The translations under genes were made by a program, and so were the position numbers. From positions 1 to 64,000 of the forward strand of contig CAMPHJ010000005.1 in the NCBI GenBank assembly GCA_946885845.1: a stretch of 64,000 nt of DNA, read 5' to 3'. Under the pieces are notes generated by a model. That model was not told where the DNA came from. It searched no databases and saw only the letters and a list, made by a program, of their open reading frames with translations. This document shows, one piece after another, positions 1 to 8,355 of the stretch (positions are counted from its first letter, which is position 1; every line of letters begins with the position of its first letter). Source of the stretch: an uncultured Sphingobium sp. (lineage in GTDB: Bacteria > Pseudomonadota > Alphaproteobacteria > Sphingomonadales > Sphingomonadaceae).

Positions 1-1389
1 CGATGGCGAGCGCTTCGTCACCTTGTGCAGCCGCGAGGCTGTTGCGCGCGTTCAAGAGGGTGGTTTCGCTGGTCGAAAGCGTCTGGAAGTCGATAAGGCC
101 TGCCTGATACTGGCTGCGCGCCAGGATTGCGGCATTATTGGACGCTTCGAACGCCGTGCCGAACTGCGCCTTGCGGGCGCGGGCGCTGTTGAGGGATGCG
201 ACGGCGTTCTCGACATCCTCCAGCGCAGTGAGCACATTCTGCTTATAGGCGGCGAACGCGCCTTCCGCCGCCGCGCGCTGGGAACGGACCTGCGACGCAA
301 GGCGGCCGCCGTCAAAGATCACCTGCGCGACATTGGCGAATATCCCGCCGGTGATGATGTCGAACAGGCTTTTGAAGGAGGCCGCGCTGGTGCCGATATT
401 CCCGCTGATGCCCAAGGCCGGGTATAGCTGGGCCTGAGCGACGCCGATGCGCGCGGTGGCTGCGGCGAGGGCACGCTCCGCCGACCGCACATCGGGACGC
501 TGGCGCAGCGTGTCGGCGGGGATGCCCGTGACGATAGCGATGGACGCGACGGGAATGGGGGCGGGGCTTTCCAGCATGCGGGTCGCTTCGCCGGGCGCCT
601 GGCCGGTCAGGACTGCGATGCGGTTCAGGCTGCCGCGCAGGCCGGCTTTAAGCTGTGGGATGGCCGCCCGTGTCTGCGCTAGCTGTGCGCGGGCCTGTTG
701 TTCGTCGAGCGACGACACCAGCCCGGCCTGCAGCCGCCATCCGGCGATGTCGAAATTGTCCTTTTGAATAGCCTCTGTCTCGCGGGCGATGCGCAATTGT
801 TCCTGCGCCAGCCGGGCCTGGACATAGTTGGTGACCAGTTCTGCGATGATCGTCACGCGCACATTGGCAAGATCATAGCCGGATGCGGCGAGGTCGGCTC
901 TGGCGGCTTGCGAAGAACGGGCGAGTTCGCCGAACAGATCGATCTGCCAGCTGGCGTTGGCGCCCAGCGTATAGCTGCTGCTCCAGCTGTCGGTGCCCCC
1001 GGAAATGACATTGCCATTGTCATCGACCCGCGTGCCGCCGCTGCGGTTGGAATAGTTGCGGCCCGCATTGCCGGACGCATTCACCTGCGGCAGGAAAGCG
1101 GCGTTTGTCTGACGCAGGGATTCCCGCGCCTGAAGGAGACGAACCTGCGCCTGCACGATGTCCAGGTTGCTGGTGATCGCTCGGTCGATCAGCAGGTCGA
1201 GCGCGGGGTCGCCAAGCCGGGTCCACCAGTTCGCGAGCGCGGCTTCATCGATGGGTGCGTTATTCCCCTGAATATAGGTGGCTGGCACGCCCAGCGACGC
1301 GGGCCGGGGCGGCTTGTAGTCGGGACCGGCCGCGCAGGCCGACAGCGTCAGCGCCGCTGTGGCAGTCCAGGCAAAGCGATATCGCACCT
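1..1389 (-). CDS. NodT/OprM-family efflux outer-membrane lipoprotein (3' end outside window)
   Basis: This is the outer-membrane channel subunit of a tripartite RND-type efflux pump (TolC/OprM/NodT superfamily). The reading frame is open from a GTG at 1389 down to base 1, giving 463 codons with no stop, so only the last few residues should be missing. The GTG is preceded by GGAAAAGG and followed by a short hydrophobic segment ending in a lipobox (LSAC, Cys at residue 18), which fixes the start. After the lipobox come PDYKPP, an EAALANWWTRLGDP-like stretch and the duplicated helical OEP repeats typical of the family. It is divergent from fabD. The membrane-fusion and inner-membrane partners must lie beyond the left edge, if present. 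The lack of an ATG makes it easy to miss. Confidence 0.88.
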
Positions 1390-1564
1390 TTTCCTAGCAC
1401 TCCGTCGTCGTTAAAGGGACCCGCAGACATTTGCGGGGGCAATGAGATCACGCATTCGGTAAGTGCCGAAATCGGCGTGACGCCTCAATGCCAATAATGT
1501 CGTAAAGTGTAACGGTCTTGAAAAGTGGCGCTTTTGTGGGCGTCCTTTGGTCAAAGGGTGGATG

Positions 1565-2500
1565 ATGAGGGCATTTGTTTTTCCGGGGCAGGGCAGCCAG
1601 TCGGTGGGCATGGGCAAGGCGCTGGCCGAAGCGAGCCCAGCTGCGAAAGAACTGTTTCAAGAGGTCGATGACGCGCTGAACCAGCATTTGTTCCGCATCA
1701 TGGTGGAAGGGCCGGACAGCGACCTGACGCTGACGGAGAACGCTCAGCCCGCGATCATGGCCAATGCACTGGCGACGTTGCGCGTGATGCAGAAGGAAGG
1801 CGGCTTTTCCCTTGGCGAGAAGGGCGATTTCGTCGCTGGCCACAGCCTTGGCGAATATAGCGCGCTATGTGGTGTCGAGGCGTTCGACATTGCGACGACG
1901 TCCAGGCTGCTGAAGCTGCGCGGGCAAGCGATGCAGGCCGCTGTTCCAGTGGGCGACGGGGCTATGGCGGCTCTGCTGGGCGCGGATATCGAAAAGGCGC
2001 AGGCGCTGGCCGACGCCGCCGCTCAAGGGGAAATATGCACCGTCGCCAACGACAATGATCCAAGCCAGGTCGTTATCTCCGGTCATCGCGGCGCCATCGA
2101 GCGCGCGGTCGCCCTGGTCAAGGATCATGGCATCAAGCGCGGCGTGCTGTTGCCGGTTTCCGCACCGTTCCACTGCCCGCTGATGCAGCCCGCCGCCGAT
2201 GCGATGGCGCAGGCGCTCGCTGATGCAAAGATCAACACGCCGCTGCTGCCGGTTTACGCCAATGTGCTGGCCAGCGCGATTGCTGACCCGGACCAGATCC
2301 GCCTGCGGCTGGTGGAGCAGGTCACCGGCCGGGTGCGGTGGCGTGAATCGGTCGCCGCGATGTGGGACGCGGGCGTCACCGACTTTGTGGAGCTGGGGGG
2401 CAAGGTGCTGGGGCCGATGATCAAGCGCATTGCCCCGGACGCCAACGTGCGCAGCGTCGTGAGCATGGATGATGTCGAAGCCGCGCTGGCAGCTTTCTGA
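1565..2500 (+). CDS. fabD: Malonyl-CoA:ACP transacylase FabD
   Basis: FabD moves the malonyl group from CoA to acyl carrier protein, supplying the extender unit for fatty-acid synthesis in the cytoplasm. The 311-residue protein has the N-terminal FPGQGSQ signature, the nucleophile elbow GHSLGEY with Ser94, and the catalytic His203 in APFHCPLM. Length is normal for the family. ATG codons occur at 1562 and 1565 behind AAAGGG; 1565 gives better spacing and the usual MRAFVFPGQG start. fabG follows 22 bases after the stop and acpP and fabF lie downstream, the standard fab cluster order. Confidence 0.96.
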   Translation: MRAFVFPGQGSQSVGMGKALAEASPAAKELFQEVDDALNQHLFRIMVEGPDSDLTLTENAQPAIMANALATLRVMQKEGGFSLGEKGDFVAGHSLGEYSALCGVEAFDIATTSRLLKLRGQAMQAAVPVGDGAMAALLGADIEKAQALADAAAQGEICTVANDNDPSQVVISGHRGAIERAVALVKDHGIKRGVLLPVSAPFHCPLMQPAADAMAQALADAKINTPLLPVYANVLASAIADPDQIRLRLVEQVTGRVRWRESVAAMWDAGVTDFVELGGKVLGPMIKRIAPDANVRSVVSMDDVEAALAAF

Positions 2501-2522
2501 AGATATAAAAAGGATAATAGCT

Positions 2523-3263
2523 ATGTTCGACCTGAAAGGCATGACCGCGCTGGTGACGGGCGCTTCGGGCGGGATTGGGTCCGCCATTGCAAAGGCGCTG
2601 GCGGCGCAGGGCGCCACGCTGGCGCTGTCGGGTAGCAATGAGGGCAAGCTCAAGGCCTTTGCCGCGGAACTGGGTGGCGATCACAAGACATTGGTCTGCA
2701 ACCTTTCCGATCCCGCGTCGGTGGACGCGCTGATCGGGCAAGCGGTCGAGGCGCTGGGCGGCAAGATCGACATCCTTGTCAACAATGCCGGGATCACGCG
2801 CGATAATCTGATCCTGCGAATGAAGGACGATGAGTGGTCCGACGTGATCTCCGTCAATCTGGAAGCAGCGTTCCGCCTGATGCGCGCCGCCGCCAAGCCG
2901 ATGATGAAGGCGCGCTTTGGCCGGATGATCTCCATCACGTCGGTCGTCGGTGTCACCGGCAATCCGGGCCAGGCCAATTATGCGGCGTCAAAGGCGGGCA
3001 TTATCGGCATGTCGAAATCGCTGGGTCAGGAACTGGCGAGCCGGGGCATCACCGTGAACTGCGTCGCGCCCGGCTTCATCCGGTCGGCCATGACCGACGA
3101 ACTGAACGACACGCAGAAGGGCGCGATTCTGCAGAAAATACCCGCAGGCGACCTGGGCAATGGCGAAGACATCGGCGCTGCGGTCGTGTATCTTGCCAGC
3201 CGGGAGGCAGGCTATGTCACCGGCCAGACGCTGCATGTTAACGGCGGGATGGCGATGGTGTGA
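2523..3263 (+). CDS. fabG: 3-oxoacyl-ACP reductase FabG
   Basis: FabG is the NADPH-dependent reductase of the 3-ketoacyl-ACP step of type II fatty-acid synthesis. The 246-residue short-chain dehydrogenase shows the cofactor motif TGASGGIG near residue 12, the NNAG motif, and the catalytic Ser140, Tyr153 and Lys157 (YAASK). The C-terminus ends in the typical GQTLHVNGGMAM sequence. Start ATG 2523 is preceded by AAAAAGGAT at good spacing; frame-compatible codons upstream would run back into fabD. It sits between fabD and acpP, so it is the primary fab-cluster reductase and not a paralogue. Confidence 0.96.
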   Translation: MFDLKGMTALVTGASGGIGSAIAKALAAQGATLALSGSNEGKLKAFAAELGGDHKTLVCNLSDPASVDALIGQAVEALGGKIDILVNNAGITRDNLILRMKDDEWSDVISVNLEAAFRLMRAAAKPMMKARFGRMISITSVVGVTGNPGQANYAASKAGIIGMSKSLGQELASRGITVNCVAPGFIRSAMTDELNDTQKGAILQKIPAGDLGNGEDIGAAVVYLASREAGYVTGQTLHVNGGMAMV

Positions 3264-3470
3264 CAGGATCGGGCGCGGGCCGTCGGTACGACCCCGTGCG
3301 CGCTTGGCTATTTGCATCAACGCTGCATTGTGCCATCGGGATGATTGACAGGGGGCGGAAATCATCCTTTTCGATCATCTGTTGCCTCTTGCCTCGCACG
3401 GGGCTTGGCTCTAGGGCATGCCTTAACAATTATTCATAACCTCAACGATACCCAGTAAAAAGGACCACTC

Positions 3471-3704
3471 ATGAGTGAGACCGCGGATCGCGTTAAGAAA
3501 ATCGTCGTCGAACATCTGGGCGTCGAAGCCGAAAAAGTGACCGAAGACGCGAGCTTCATCGACGACCTGGGCGCAGACAGCCTGGACATCGTTGAACTCG
3601 TCATGGCGTTTGAGGAAGAGTTCGGCGTCGAAATTCCTGACGATGCGGCTGAAAAGATCGCCACCGTCAAGGATGCGATCGATTATATCGACAGCAAGCA
3701 GTAA
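3471..3704 (+). CDS. acpP: Acyl carrier protein AcpP
   Basis: This is the small acidic carrier that holds growing acyl chains on a 4'-phosphopantetheine arm during fatty-acid synthesis. It has 77 residues with the attachment motif [10 protein letters not shown] and Ser37 as the modified residue. The fold is predicted to be four helices, strongly acidic as usual. AAAAAGGA lies upstream of the ATG. A 207-base gap separates it from fabG, so it probably has its own promoter, and a strong terminator hairpin follows 50 bases after the stop. A second, more divergent carrier protein lies at 19.4 kb in the exosortase locus. Confidence 0.97.
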   Translation: MSETADRVKKIVVEHLGVEAEKVTEDASFIDDLGADSLDIVELVMAFEEEFGVEIPDDAAEKIATVKDAIDYIDSKQ

Positions 3705-3756
3705 GAGCGTTTGGCGGCTGGCCCCGACAGGTTCCGGCCGCAGCGTTTAAGAAAAT

Positions 3757-3799
3757 GGCTCCCTCCTGTCCGGGAAACCGGACCTTGGGGAGCCTTTTT
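3757..3799 (+). terminator. Rho-independent terminator after acpP
   Basis: The arms GGCTCCC (3757-3763) and GGGAGCC (3788-3794) enclose an inner stem GTCCGG/CCGGAC closed by a GAAA tetraloop, and the outer stem is followed at once by TTTTT. This is a textbook intrinsic terminator. It sits between acpP and fabF, so it should make most acpP message monocistronic and leave fabF to read-through or to its own promoter in 3800-3879. Confidence 0.88.
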
Positions 3800-3879
3800 G
3801 TATCTGGACCGCCGTTCACAAGCGCTTCGCAAGCCGCTAAGGAACGGCGCAAGTTCATGTAGTTTTTCGGAGCAGATAT

Positions 3880-5139
3880 ATGCGTCGCGTCGTCGTAACC
3901 GGCCTTGGCATGGTGAGCCCTCTGGGTGGAGATGTCGAAACCACGTGGAAGAACATCATCGCGTCCAAATCCGGCGCGGCGAGGATCGAGCGGTTCGACC
4001 CCACCGAATATAAATGCCGCATCGCCTGCGAGGTGAAGCCCGCAGACCACGAATATGGCTATGATCCCTCGCTGGACGTGGATCACAAGATCCAGCGGCA
4101 GGTCGATCCCTTCATCGTCTACGGCATCTCCGCCGCCAGCCAGGCGCTGCGCGACGCGGGTCTGGACAATATGAGCGAGGAAGAACGACTGCGCGCCGGT
4201 TGTTCGATCGGGTCGGGCATCGGCGGCCTGCCGGGCATCGAAAGCGAATCGCTGGTGCTCGCCAACAAGGGGCCTAGCCGGGTCAGCCCGCACTTTGTCC
4301 ATGGCCGCCTGATCAACCTGATTTCGGGCCAGGTTTCGATCAAATATGGCCTAATGGGGCCGAATCACGCGGTCGTTACCGCCTGTTCGACCGGCGCGCA
4401 TTCGATCGGCGACGCCGCGCGGATGATCGCGATGGACGATGCCGACGTGATGTTGGCGGGCGGCGCGGAAAGCGCAATCTGTCCCATCGGCATCGCTGGT
4501 TTCGCGCAGGCGCGCGCGCTCTCGACCGCCTTCAACGATACGCCGGAAAAGGCGAGCCGCCCCTATGACGTCAATCGTGATGGCTTCGTCATGGGCGAAG
4601 GCGCAGGCGTCGTCGTTCTGGAAGAATATGAGCATGCCAAGAAGCGCGGCGCGAAAATCTATGCCGAAGTGATCGGCTATGGCCTCTCGGGCGATGCCTA
4701 TCATGTCACGGCGCCGCATCCCGAAGGCAGCGGCGGTTATCGTTCGATGGAAATGGCGCTCAGGAAATCGGGCCTCAGCCTGTCCGACATCGACTATGTG
4801 AACGCGCATGGCACATCGACTCCGCTGGGCGACGAGTTGGAACTGGGCGCGGTCAAGCGGCTGTTCGGGGACAATCTGTCGACCATGTCGATGAGCAGTA
4901 CCAAGTCCGCGATCGGCCACTTGCTGGGCGGCGCTGGCGCTGTGGAAAGCATTTTCTGCATCCTGGCGATGCGTGACCAGATCGTCCCACCGACGCTGAA
5001 CCTGGACGAGCCAAGCGAAAGCTGCGCGAATGTCGACCTGGTTCCTCATGTCGCCAAGGAGCGGAAGGTGCGCGCGGTGCTGAACAATAGCTTCGGCTTT
5101 GGCGGCACTAACGCGTCCCTCATCATGAAGGCGATCTGA
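3880..5139 (+). CDS. fabF: 3-oxoacyl-ACP synthase II FabF
   Basis: FabF is the beta-ketoacyl-ACP synthase that condenses malonyl-ACP with the growing acyl-ACP, including the elongation step that sets unsaturated chain length. The 419-residue thiolase-fold protein carries the active-site Cys169 (TACSTGAHS), His310 (NAHGTSTPLGD) and His347 (IGHLLGGAGA), and ends in the NNSFGFGGTNASL motif. All catalytic residues are present and length is standard. GGAG lies seven bases before the ATG. mltG starts 10 bases after the stop, so the two are probably cotranscribed. Confidence 0.97.
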   Translation: MRRVVVTGLGMVSPLGGDVETTWKNIIASKSGAARIERFDPTEYKCRIACEVKPADHEYGYDPSLDVDHKIQRQVDPFIVYGISAASQALRDAGLDNMSEEERLRAGCSIGSGIGGLPGIESESLVLANKGPSRVSPHFVHGRLINLISGQVSIKYGLMGPNHAVVTACSTGAHSIGDAARMIAMDDADVMLAGGAESAICPIGIAGFAQARALSTAFNDTPEKASRPYDVNRDGFVMGEGAGVVVLEEYEHAKKRGAKIYAEVIGYGLSGDAYHVTAPHPEGSGGYRSMEMALRKSGLSLSDIDYVNAHGTSTPLGDELELGAVKRLFGDNLSTMSMSSTKSAIGHLLGGAGAVESIFCILAMRDQIVPPTLNLDEPSESCANVDLVPHVAKERKVRAVLNNSFGFGGTNASLIMKAI

Positions 5140-5149
5140 GGCCATTTTC

Positions 5150-6121
5150 ATGCGGCGGCTTGGCTTTAGCATCTTGCTGGTCGGCCTGGCCGTCGCTGCC
5201 TTTGTCGCGTTCCGGTTCGTCTATGGCTGGACCGAAGCAGGCCCGGCGGCGGGCGACATCCATGTCGTCGTGCCCGAAGGAGCGTCGATCGCCGATGCGG
5301 CGGTTCTGCTGAAGCAGAATGGGGCGGTGCGCTCCGCCGACGCTTTCCTGACGCGAACCAAGGTTTTTGGGCGGGGCAAGTCGATCAAGGCGGGCGAGTT
5401 TTTGATTCCGAAGGGCGCGAGCAATTCGGACATTTTCTCGATTCTGCAAGGCGGTAAGACGCTGACCCGGCTCGTCACCATCCCGGAGGGCATGCCTTCC
5501 ATTCTGGTTTATGAGCGGTTGATGGCCAATGAGCAGCTGACCGGGACGATCAAGGTGCCTGCCGAGGGAAGCGTGCTGCCCGACAGCTATGCTTTCGACA
5601 AGGGGGAGAGCAGGGCGGCAGTCCTGAAACGCATGCAGGACGCGATGAAGCGGACGCTGGCGAAGCTGTGGGCCGAACGCGCGCCGGACGCCGTGGTGAA
5701 GACCCCGCAAGAAGCCATCATCCTGGCCAGCATTGTCGAAAAGGAAACCGCCATAGCGAAGGAACGACCCACCGTCGCGGGCGTCTATGGCAACCGGTTG
5801 AAGGTAGGCATGATGCTGCAGGCCGACCCGACGATCATCTACCCGATCACCAAGGGAAAACCGCTAGGGCGTCGCATCAACAAGTCGGAAATTACCGCCG
5901 TCAACGATTACAACACCTATGCCATGACCGGCCTGCCCAAAGGGCCGATCGCCAATCCAGGCAAGCTGTCGATCCTCGCAGTCTTGCAACCTGCGGAAAC
6001 CAAGGCGCTCTATTTCGTCGCGGACGGACAGGGCGGCCACATCTTCGCCGAGACGCTGGAGCAGCATAATCGGAATGTCCGAAAATGGTTCGACATCCGA
6101 CGCGCGCGCGGGGAGTTATAG
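5150..6121 (+). CDS. mltG: Endolytic murein transglycosylase MltG
   Basis: MltG (YceG family) cuts nascent glycan strands inside the chain and is thought to end peptidoglycan polymerisation at the inner membrane. The 323-residue protein begins with one hydrophobic segment (about residues 5-23) that would anchor it facing the periplasm. A LysM-like region follows, then the catalytic domain with VEKET at 196-200 holding the conserved active-site glutamate, then GVYGNRL, LQADPTIIYP and TYAMTGLPKGPI. All hallmark motifs are intact. The fabF-mltG order is common in alphaproteobacteria. Confidence 0.93.
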   Translation: MRRLGFSILLVGLAVAAFVAFRFVYGWTEAGPAAGDIHVVVPEGASIADAAVLLKQNGAVRSADAFLTRTKVFGRGKSIKAGEFLIPKGASNSDIFSILQGGKTLTRLVTIPEGMPSILVYERLMANEQLTGTIKVPAEGSVLPDSYAFDKGESRAAVLKRMQDAMKRTLAKLWAERAPDAVVKTPQEAIILASIVEKETAIAKERPTVAGVYGNRLKVGMMLQADPTIIYPITKGKPLGRRINKSEITAVNDYNTYAMTGLPKGPIANPGKLSILAVLQPAETKALYFVADGQGGHIFAETLEQHNRNVRKWFDIRRARGEL

Positions 6122-6161
6122 GGGGTTGGAAGGGACGTCACTACCGATAGCGTCCACTAAC

Positions 6162-6674
6162 TTAGGCGCGTTCGGAAAAGATCAGAAACGGCAGGTCGAG
6201 CGGTTCATATGCGAACCCCATCATAGAAAGCGCAGCGGTGATCTGACCCCGGTGATGAGTGGCGTGATTAAACACGTGGAGAAGCGCGCCTGCCATCGGT
6301 AATGTACGTGCCTGCCCGGTTGTCATGGTATAACGAAGATGGTCGGCCAGCGCGGCTTCGTCGAGGCTTTCTATATAATCGGGCCAACGTGCCGTTGCCG
6401 CGACCAGGCGCGACGCTAGAGCGGTTCGATTGCCTTCCAGTTCTACGTCAAGCGCAAGGGTGGCCGTGTGACCCTGCGTAAATCTGGGATACCAAATCTC
6501 GCTGTCCGTCAGCAGCAGATGGTTCAACGTCCCATGTATGGACTGAAAAAACAGCCCGCACGGCTTGCGATAAAACTTGTCTGGGATCGGCGCTATTGAT
6601 GTCAGAAGTCGCGCGGTCGCCCATGCATGATATCGCGCCATCTGAGCAAGCTGGTCTTTGGCTGAGACGGTCAT
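6162..6674 (-). CDS. DinB-family metal-binding four-helix protein
   Basis: This 170-residue protein belongs to the DinB/YfiT-like superfamily, four-helix bundles that bind a divalent metal and in some members act as thiol-dependent transferases or damage-inducible proteins. It shows the early MARYHAWAT helix, GTLNHLLLTDSEIW with the first histidine ligand, and the paired-histidine motif HVFNHATHHRGQ near residue 138, followed by PLDLPFL. A strong GGAAGGGGAGAATC ribosome site precedes the ATG. It is convergent with mltG. The family is clear, but substrate and role are not deducible. Confidence 0.85.
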   Translation of the reverse strand: MTVSAKDQLAQMARYHAWATARLLTSIAPIPDKFYRKPCGLFFQSIHGTLNHLLLTDSEIWYPRFTQGHTATLALDVELEGNRTALASRLVAATARWPDYIESLDEAALADHLRYTMTTGQARTLPMAGALLHVFNHATHHRGQITAALSMMGFAYEPLDLPFLIFSERA

Positions 6675-6818
6675 GATTCTCCCCTTCCGATTTCCCGGTT
6701 AGGTGGCGTCAACATAGGTTGAAAGGCAAGATATGGGATTAGATTTGGTCAGCCAGCGCCCGCTTCGAAAGTTGCTTGGAGCGTAGCGTGGTTGATCGGG
6801 GTCAGCCCGTTCGTGCTG

Positions 6819-6843
6819 TTTGAACGAGGCGCCTTCGTTCAAA
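6819..6843. repeat. Palindrome between DinB gene and small-protein operon
   Basis: TTTGAACGA (6819-6827) and TCGTTCAAA (6835-6843) form a 9-bp inverted repeat around GGCGCCT. It lies downstream of the leftward small-protein operon and upstream of the leftward DinB gene. It could be the terminator of the former, although there is no T-run, or an operator or repeat remnant. Confidence 0.45.
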
Positions 6844-6867
6844 TGTTAGAACCGTGGGCTACCGCCG

Positions 6868-6898
6868 CCCTTCGGATCGACAGGCTCAGGGCGAACGG
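6868..6898. repeat. Possible dispersed intergenic repeat fragment
   Basis: The stretch around CAGGCTCAGGGCGAACGG, preceded by CCCTTCGGATCGA, resembles a short palindromic sequence I recall as common between genes of sphingomonads. A partial inverted counterpart (CCCGTTCGTGCTG) lies about 60 bases to the left. Only one good copy is in this window, so repetition cannot be shown here. Confidence 0.35.
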
Positions 6899-6916
6899 AG
6901 GGAAAGTGATCCCGAT

Positions 6917-7111
6917 TTAACGCTCGTTACCCTGAGGCCTCGCGCCGCGCCGGGATGCCGCTTTGGAGCGGTCGCGTTCTACGACGCTGATGATCTTGCC
7001 GTAGGCGCGGGCCAGGTTTTCGTGATGCTGCCTTGTCAGGTCGCAGGTCGCACCTGCGGCGCTGAACTGTTCCAGTCGCTGCTGAATCTGGAGATCCGTG
7101 ATTTCGGGCAT
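6917..7111 (-). CDS. Small protein of unknown function, paralogue of the 7350-7565 product
   Basis: A 64-residue charged protein, third gene of a three-gene leftward operon. Its ATG overlaps the stop of the upstream gene (TGATG), so translation is probably coupled. I do not recognise a named family. The middle contains Cys-x3-Arg-x2-His-x3-Ala-x2-Tyr-x-Lys, the same spacing seen in the first gene of the operon. The two look like paralogues, probably short helical hairpins. The C-terminus is basic. No signal peptide or membrane segment is visible. Codon use resembles neighbouring genes. Confidence 0.6.
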   Translation of the reverse strand: MPEITDLQIQQRLEQFSAAGATCDLTRQHHENLARAYGKIISVVERDRSKAASRRGARPQGNER

Positions 7112-7353
7112 CAATATTTCCTGGGGGTAGCAGGAGGATGGCGAGAGACATGGGCTGCGGAGCGCTTGACCTCACCGGTGATGATTTTGTTGCTCAACAG
7201 CTTGCGGACCTTATCGGCTTCCCTGCCATCCAACAGCACCACGCGCGAACCACCGGATGCCAGGGGTTCGATTGTCGAAATGCGGAAATTGTGCGTGGCG
7301 CATAGCTTTTCGATCTCACCCACGCTGACCGACATGTTGATCGCCCTGCTCAT
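7111..7353 (-). CDS. Small conserved-looking protein, middle gene of the operon
   Basis: An 80-residue protein not assigned to a named family. The core (about residues 8-62) alternates short hydrophobic strands and helices: GEIEKLCATHNF, then a SRVVLLDGREADKVRKLL segment. The C-terminal 20 residues are basic and probably disordered. ATG 7353 overlaps the TGA of the upstream gene (ATGA), and its own stop overlaps the next ATG. A frame extension upstream of 7353 would overlap the first gene fully and is not supported by a ribosome site. Confidence 0.62.
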   Translation of the reverse strand: MSRAINMSVSVGEIEKLCATHNFRISTIEPLASGGSRVVLLDGREADKVRKLLSNKIITGEVKRSAAHVSRHPPATPRKY

Positions 7354-7565
7354 GATACGCGGCCCTCTCCGCCGAACGTATAAGGCGCGAATGCCGAACC
7401 GCCCTGTACAGAACCAGATCGATAGGGATGCCCATGCTCCCGAATCCGGCGGGCATAGATGCTTGCGCGATAGCGGTGCGTGGCCCGCGCCGCGGTGCAT
7501 GACGACGTCTGCTCTTTCAGCAGTTCGATCTGTTCATTTTTCAGCAGGTGGTTGAGATCTTCCAT
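7350..7565 (-). CDS. Small protein of unknown function, first gene of the operon
   Basis: A 71-residue protein starting at the second of two nearby ATGs; GGAGT lies seven bases before 7565 but only one base before the ATG at 7571. The N-terminal half (MEDLNHLLKNEQIELL) is predicted helical. It is followed by Cys-x3-Arg-x2-His-x3-Ala-x2-Tyr-x-Arg, matching the third gene of the operon residue for residue in spacing. The C-terminal 25 residues look disordered. Its role is unknown. As the first gene it probably carries the operon promoter in 7566-7787, a region shared with the rightward peroxiredoxin gene. Confidence 0.6.
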   Translation of the reverse strand: MEDLNHLLKNEQIELLKEQTSSCTAARATHRYRASIYARRIREHGHPYRSGSVQGGSAFAPYTFGGEGRVS

Positions 7566-7787
7566 GGGCATACTCCAGCGGCAAGCGGGAGCGCGATGGT
7601 CTCTCTGTCAATGCGAAGGCTTGCGGGCTGGTTTCGCTCGATGAGACATGCTTAGCACGATCCCCTCAGCCTGTCGTAACAATTCGCAATGTGTTTCCTT
7701 GCCCGACGGCTGCTTGCCGCCTGACGGTCAGTGCATCATATATGCGCCTGGCCAAGCGGGAAAGCAGCGCCACTAGAAGGAGATTTC

Positions 7788-8330
7788 ATGATGCTGGGAC
7801 GTGCCGTACCTGATGTGACGCTGAAAACGCGCGTGCGGGATGAAAGTGTCGGTGGCCCCAATCCATTCCGCTGGCAGGACATCCAGACCGGAGAACTGTT
7901 CAAGGACCAGCGCGCCGTCGTCTTCTCCCTTCCCGGAGCATTCACCCCGACCTGCTCGACCGAACAATGCCCGGCCTTTGAGCGCTATTATGACGATTTC
8001 AAGGCGCTGGGCGTCGATGACGTCTACTGCATATCGGTCAACGATGCGTTCGTAATGTACCAGTGGGGCAAGCATCTGGGGATCAGGAACGTCAAGCTGC
8101 TGCCGGACGGGTCGGGCGATTTCACGCGCCGGATGGGCATGTTGATCAAGAAGAACCATCTGGGCTTTGGCGATCGCAGCTGGCGCTATGCGATGGTGGT
8201 CGACGATGGAAAGATCGTCGCCTGGTTCGAAGAGCCAGGGATTAACGATGTCGGTGAGGATGACGACCCATATGGCATGAGCAGCCCTGAACCGGTGCTG
8301 GAGTGGGTGAAGGCGCATCGGGCTGACTGA
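7788..8330 (+). CDS. Peroxiredoxin, Prx5 type
   Basis: A thiol peroxidase that reduces H2O2 and organic peroxides in the cytoplasm, Prx5/AhpC-TSA superfamily. The peroxidatic site PGAFTPTC has Cys56, and Cys61 (TEQC) is a nearby second cysteine. The rest of the domain follows the Prx5 pattern (SVNDAFVMYQWGK, LPDGSGDFTRRMGMLI, RSWRYAMVVDDG). At 180 residues it is a stand-alone domain without the fused glutaredoxin seen in some relatives. AAGGAG precedes the tandem ATG codons at 7788 and 7791; a longer frame back to 7731 has no ribosome site. The gene is divergent from the small-protein operon. Confidence 0.93.
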   Translation: MMLGRAVPDVTLKTRVRDESVGGPNPFRWQDIQTGELFKDQRAVVFSLPGAFTPTCSTEQCPAFERYYDDFKALGVDDVYCISVNDAFVMYQWGKHLGIRNVKLLPDGSGDFTRRMGMLIKKNHLGFGDRSWRYAMVVDDGKIVAWFEEPGINDVGEDDDPYGMSSPEPVLEWVKAHRAD

Positions 8331-8355
8331 ACGTCCGGCATCTGCGCCCATCATC

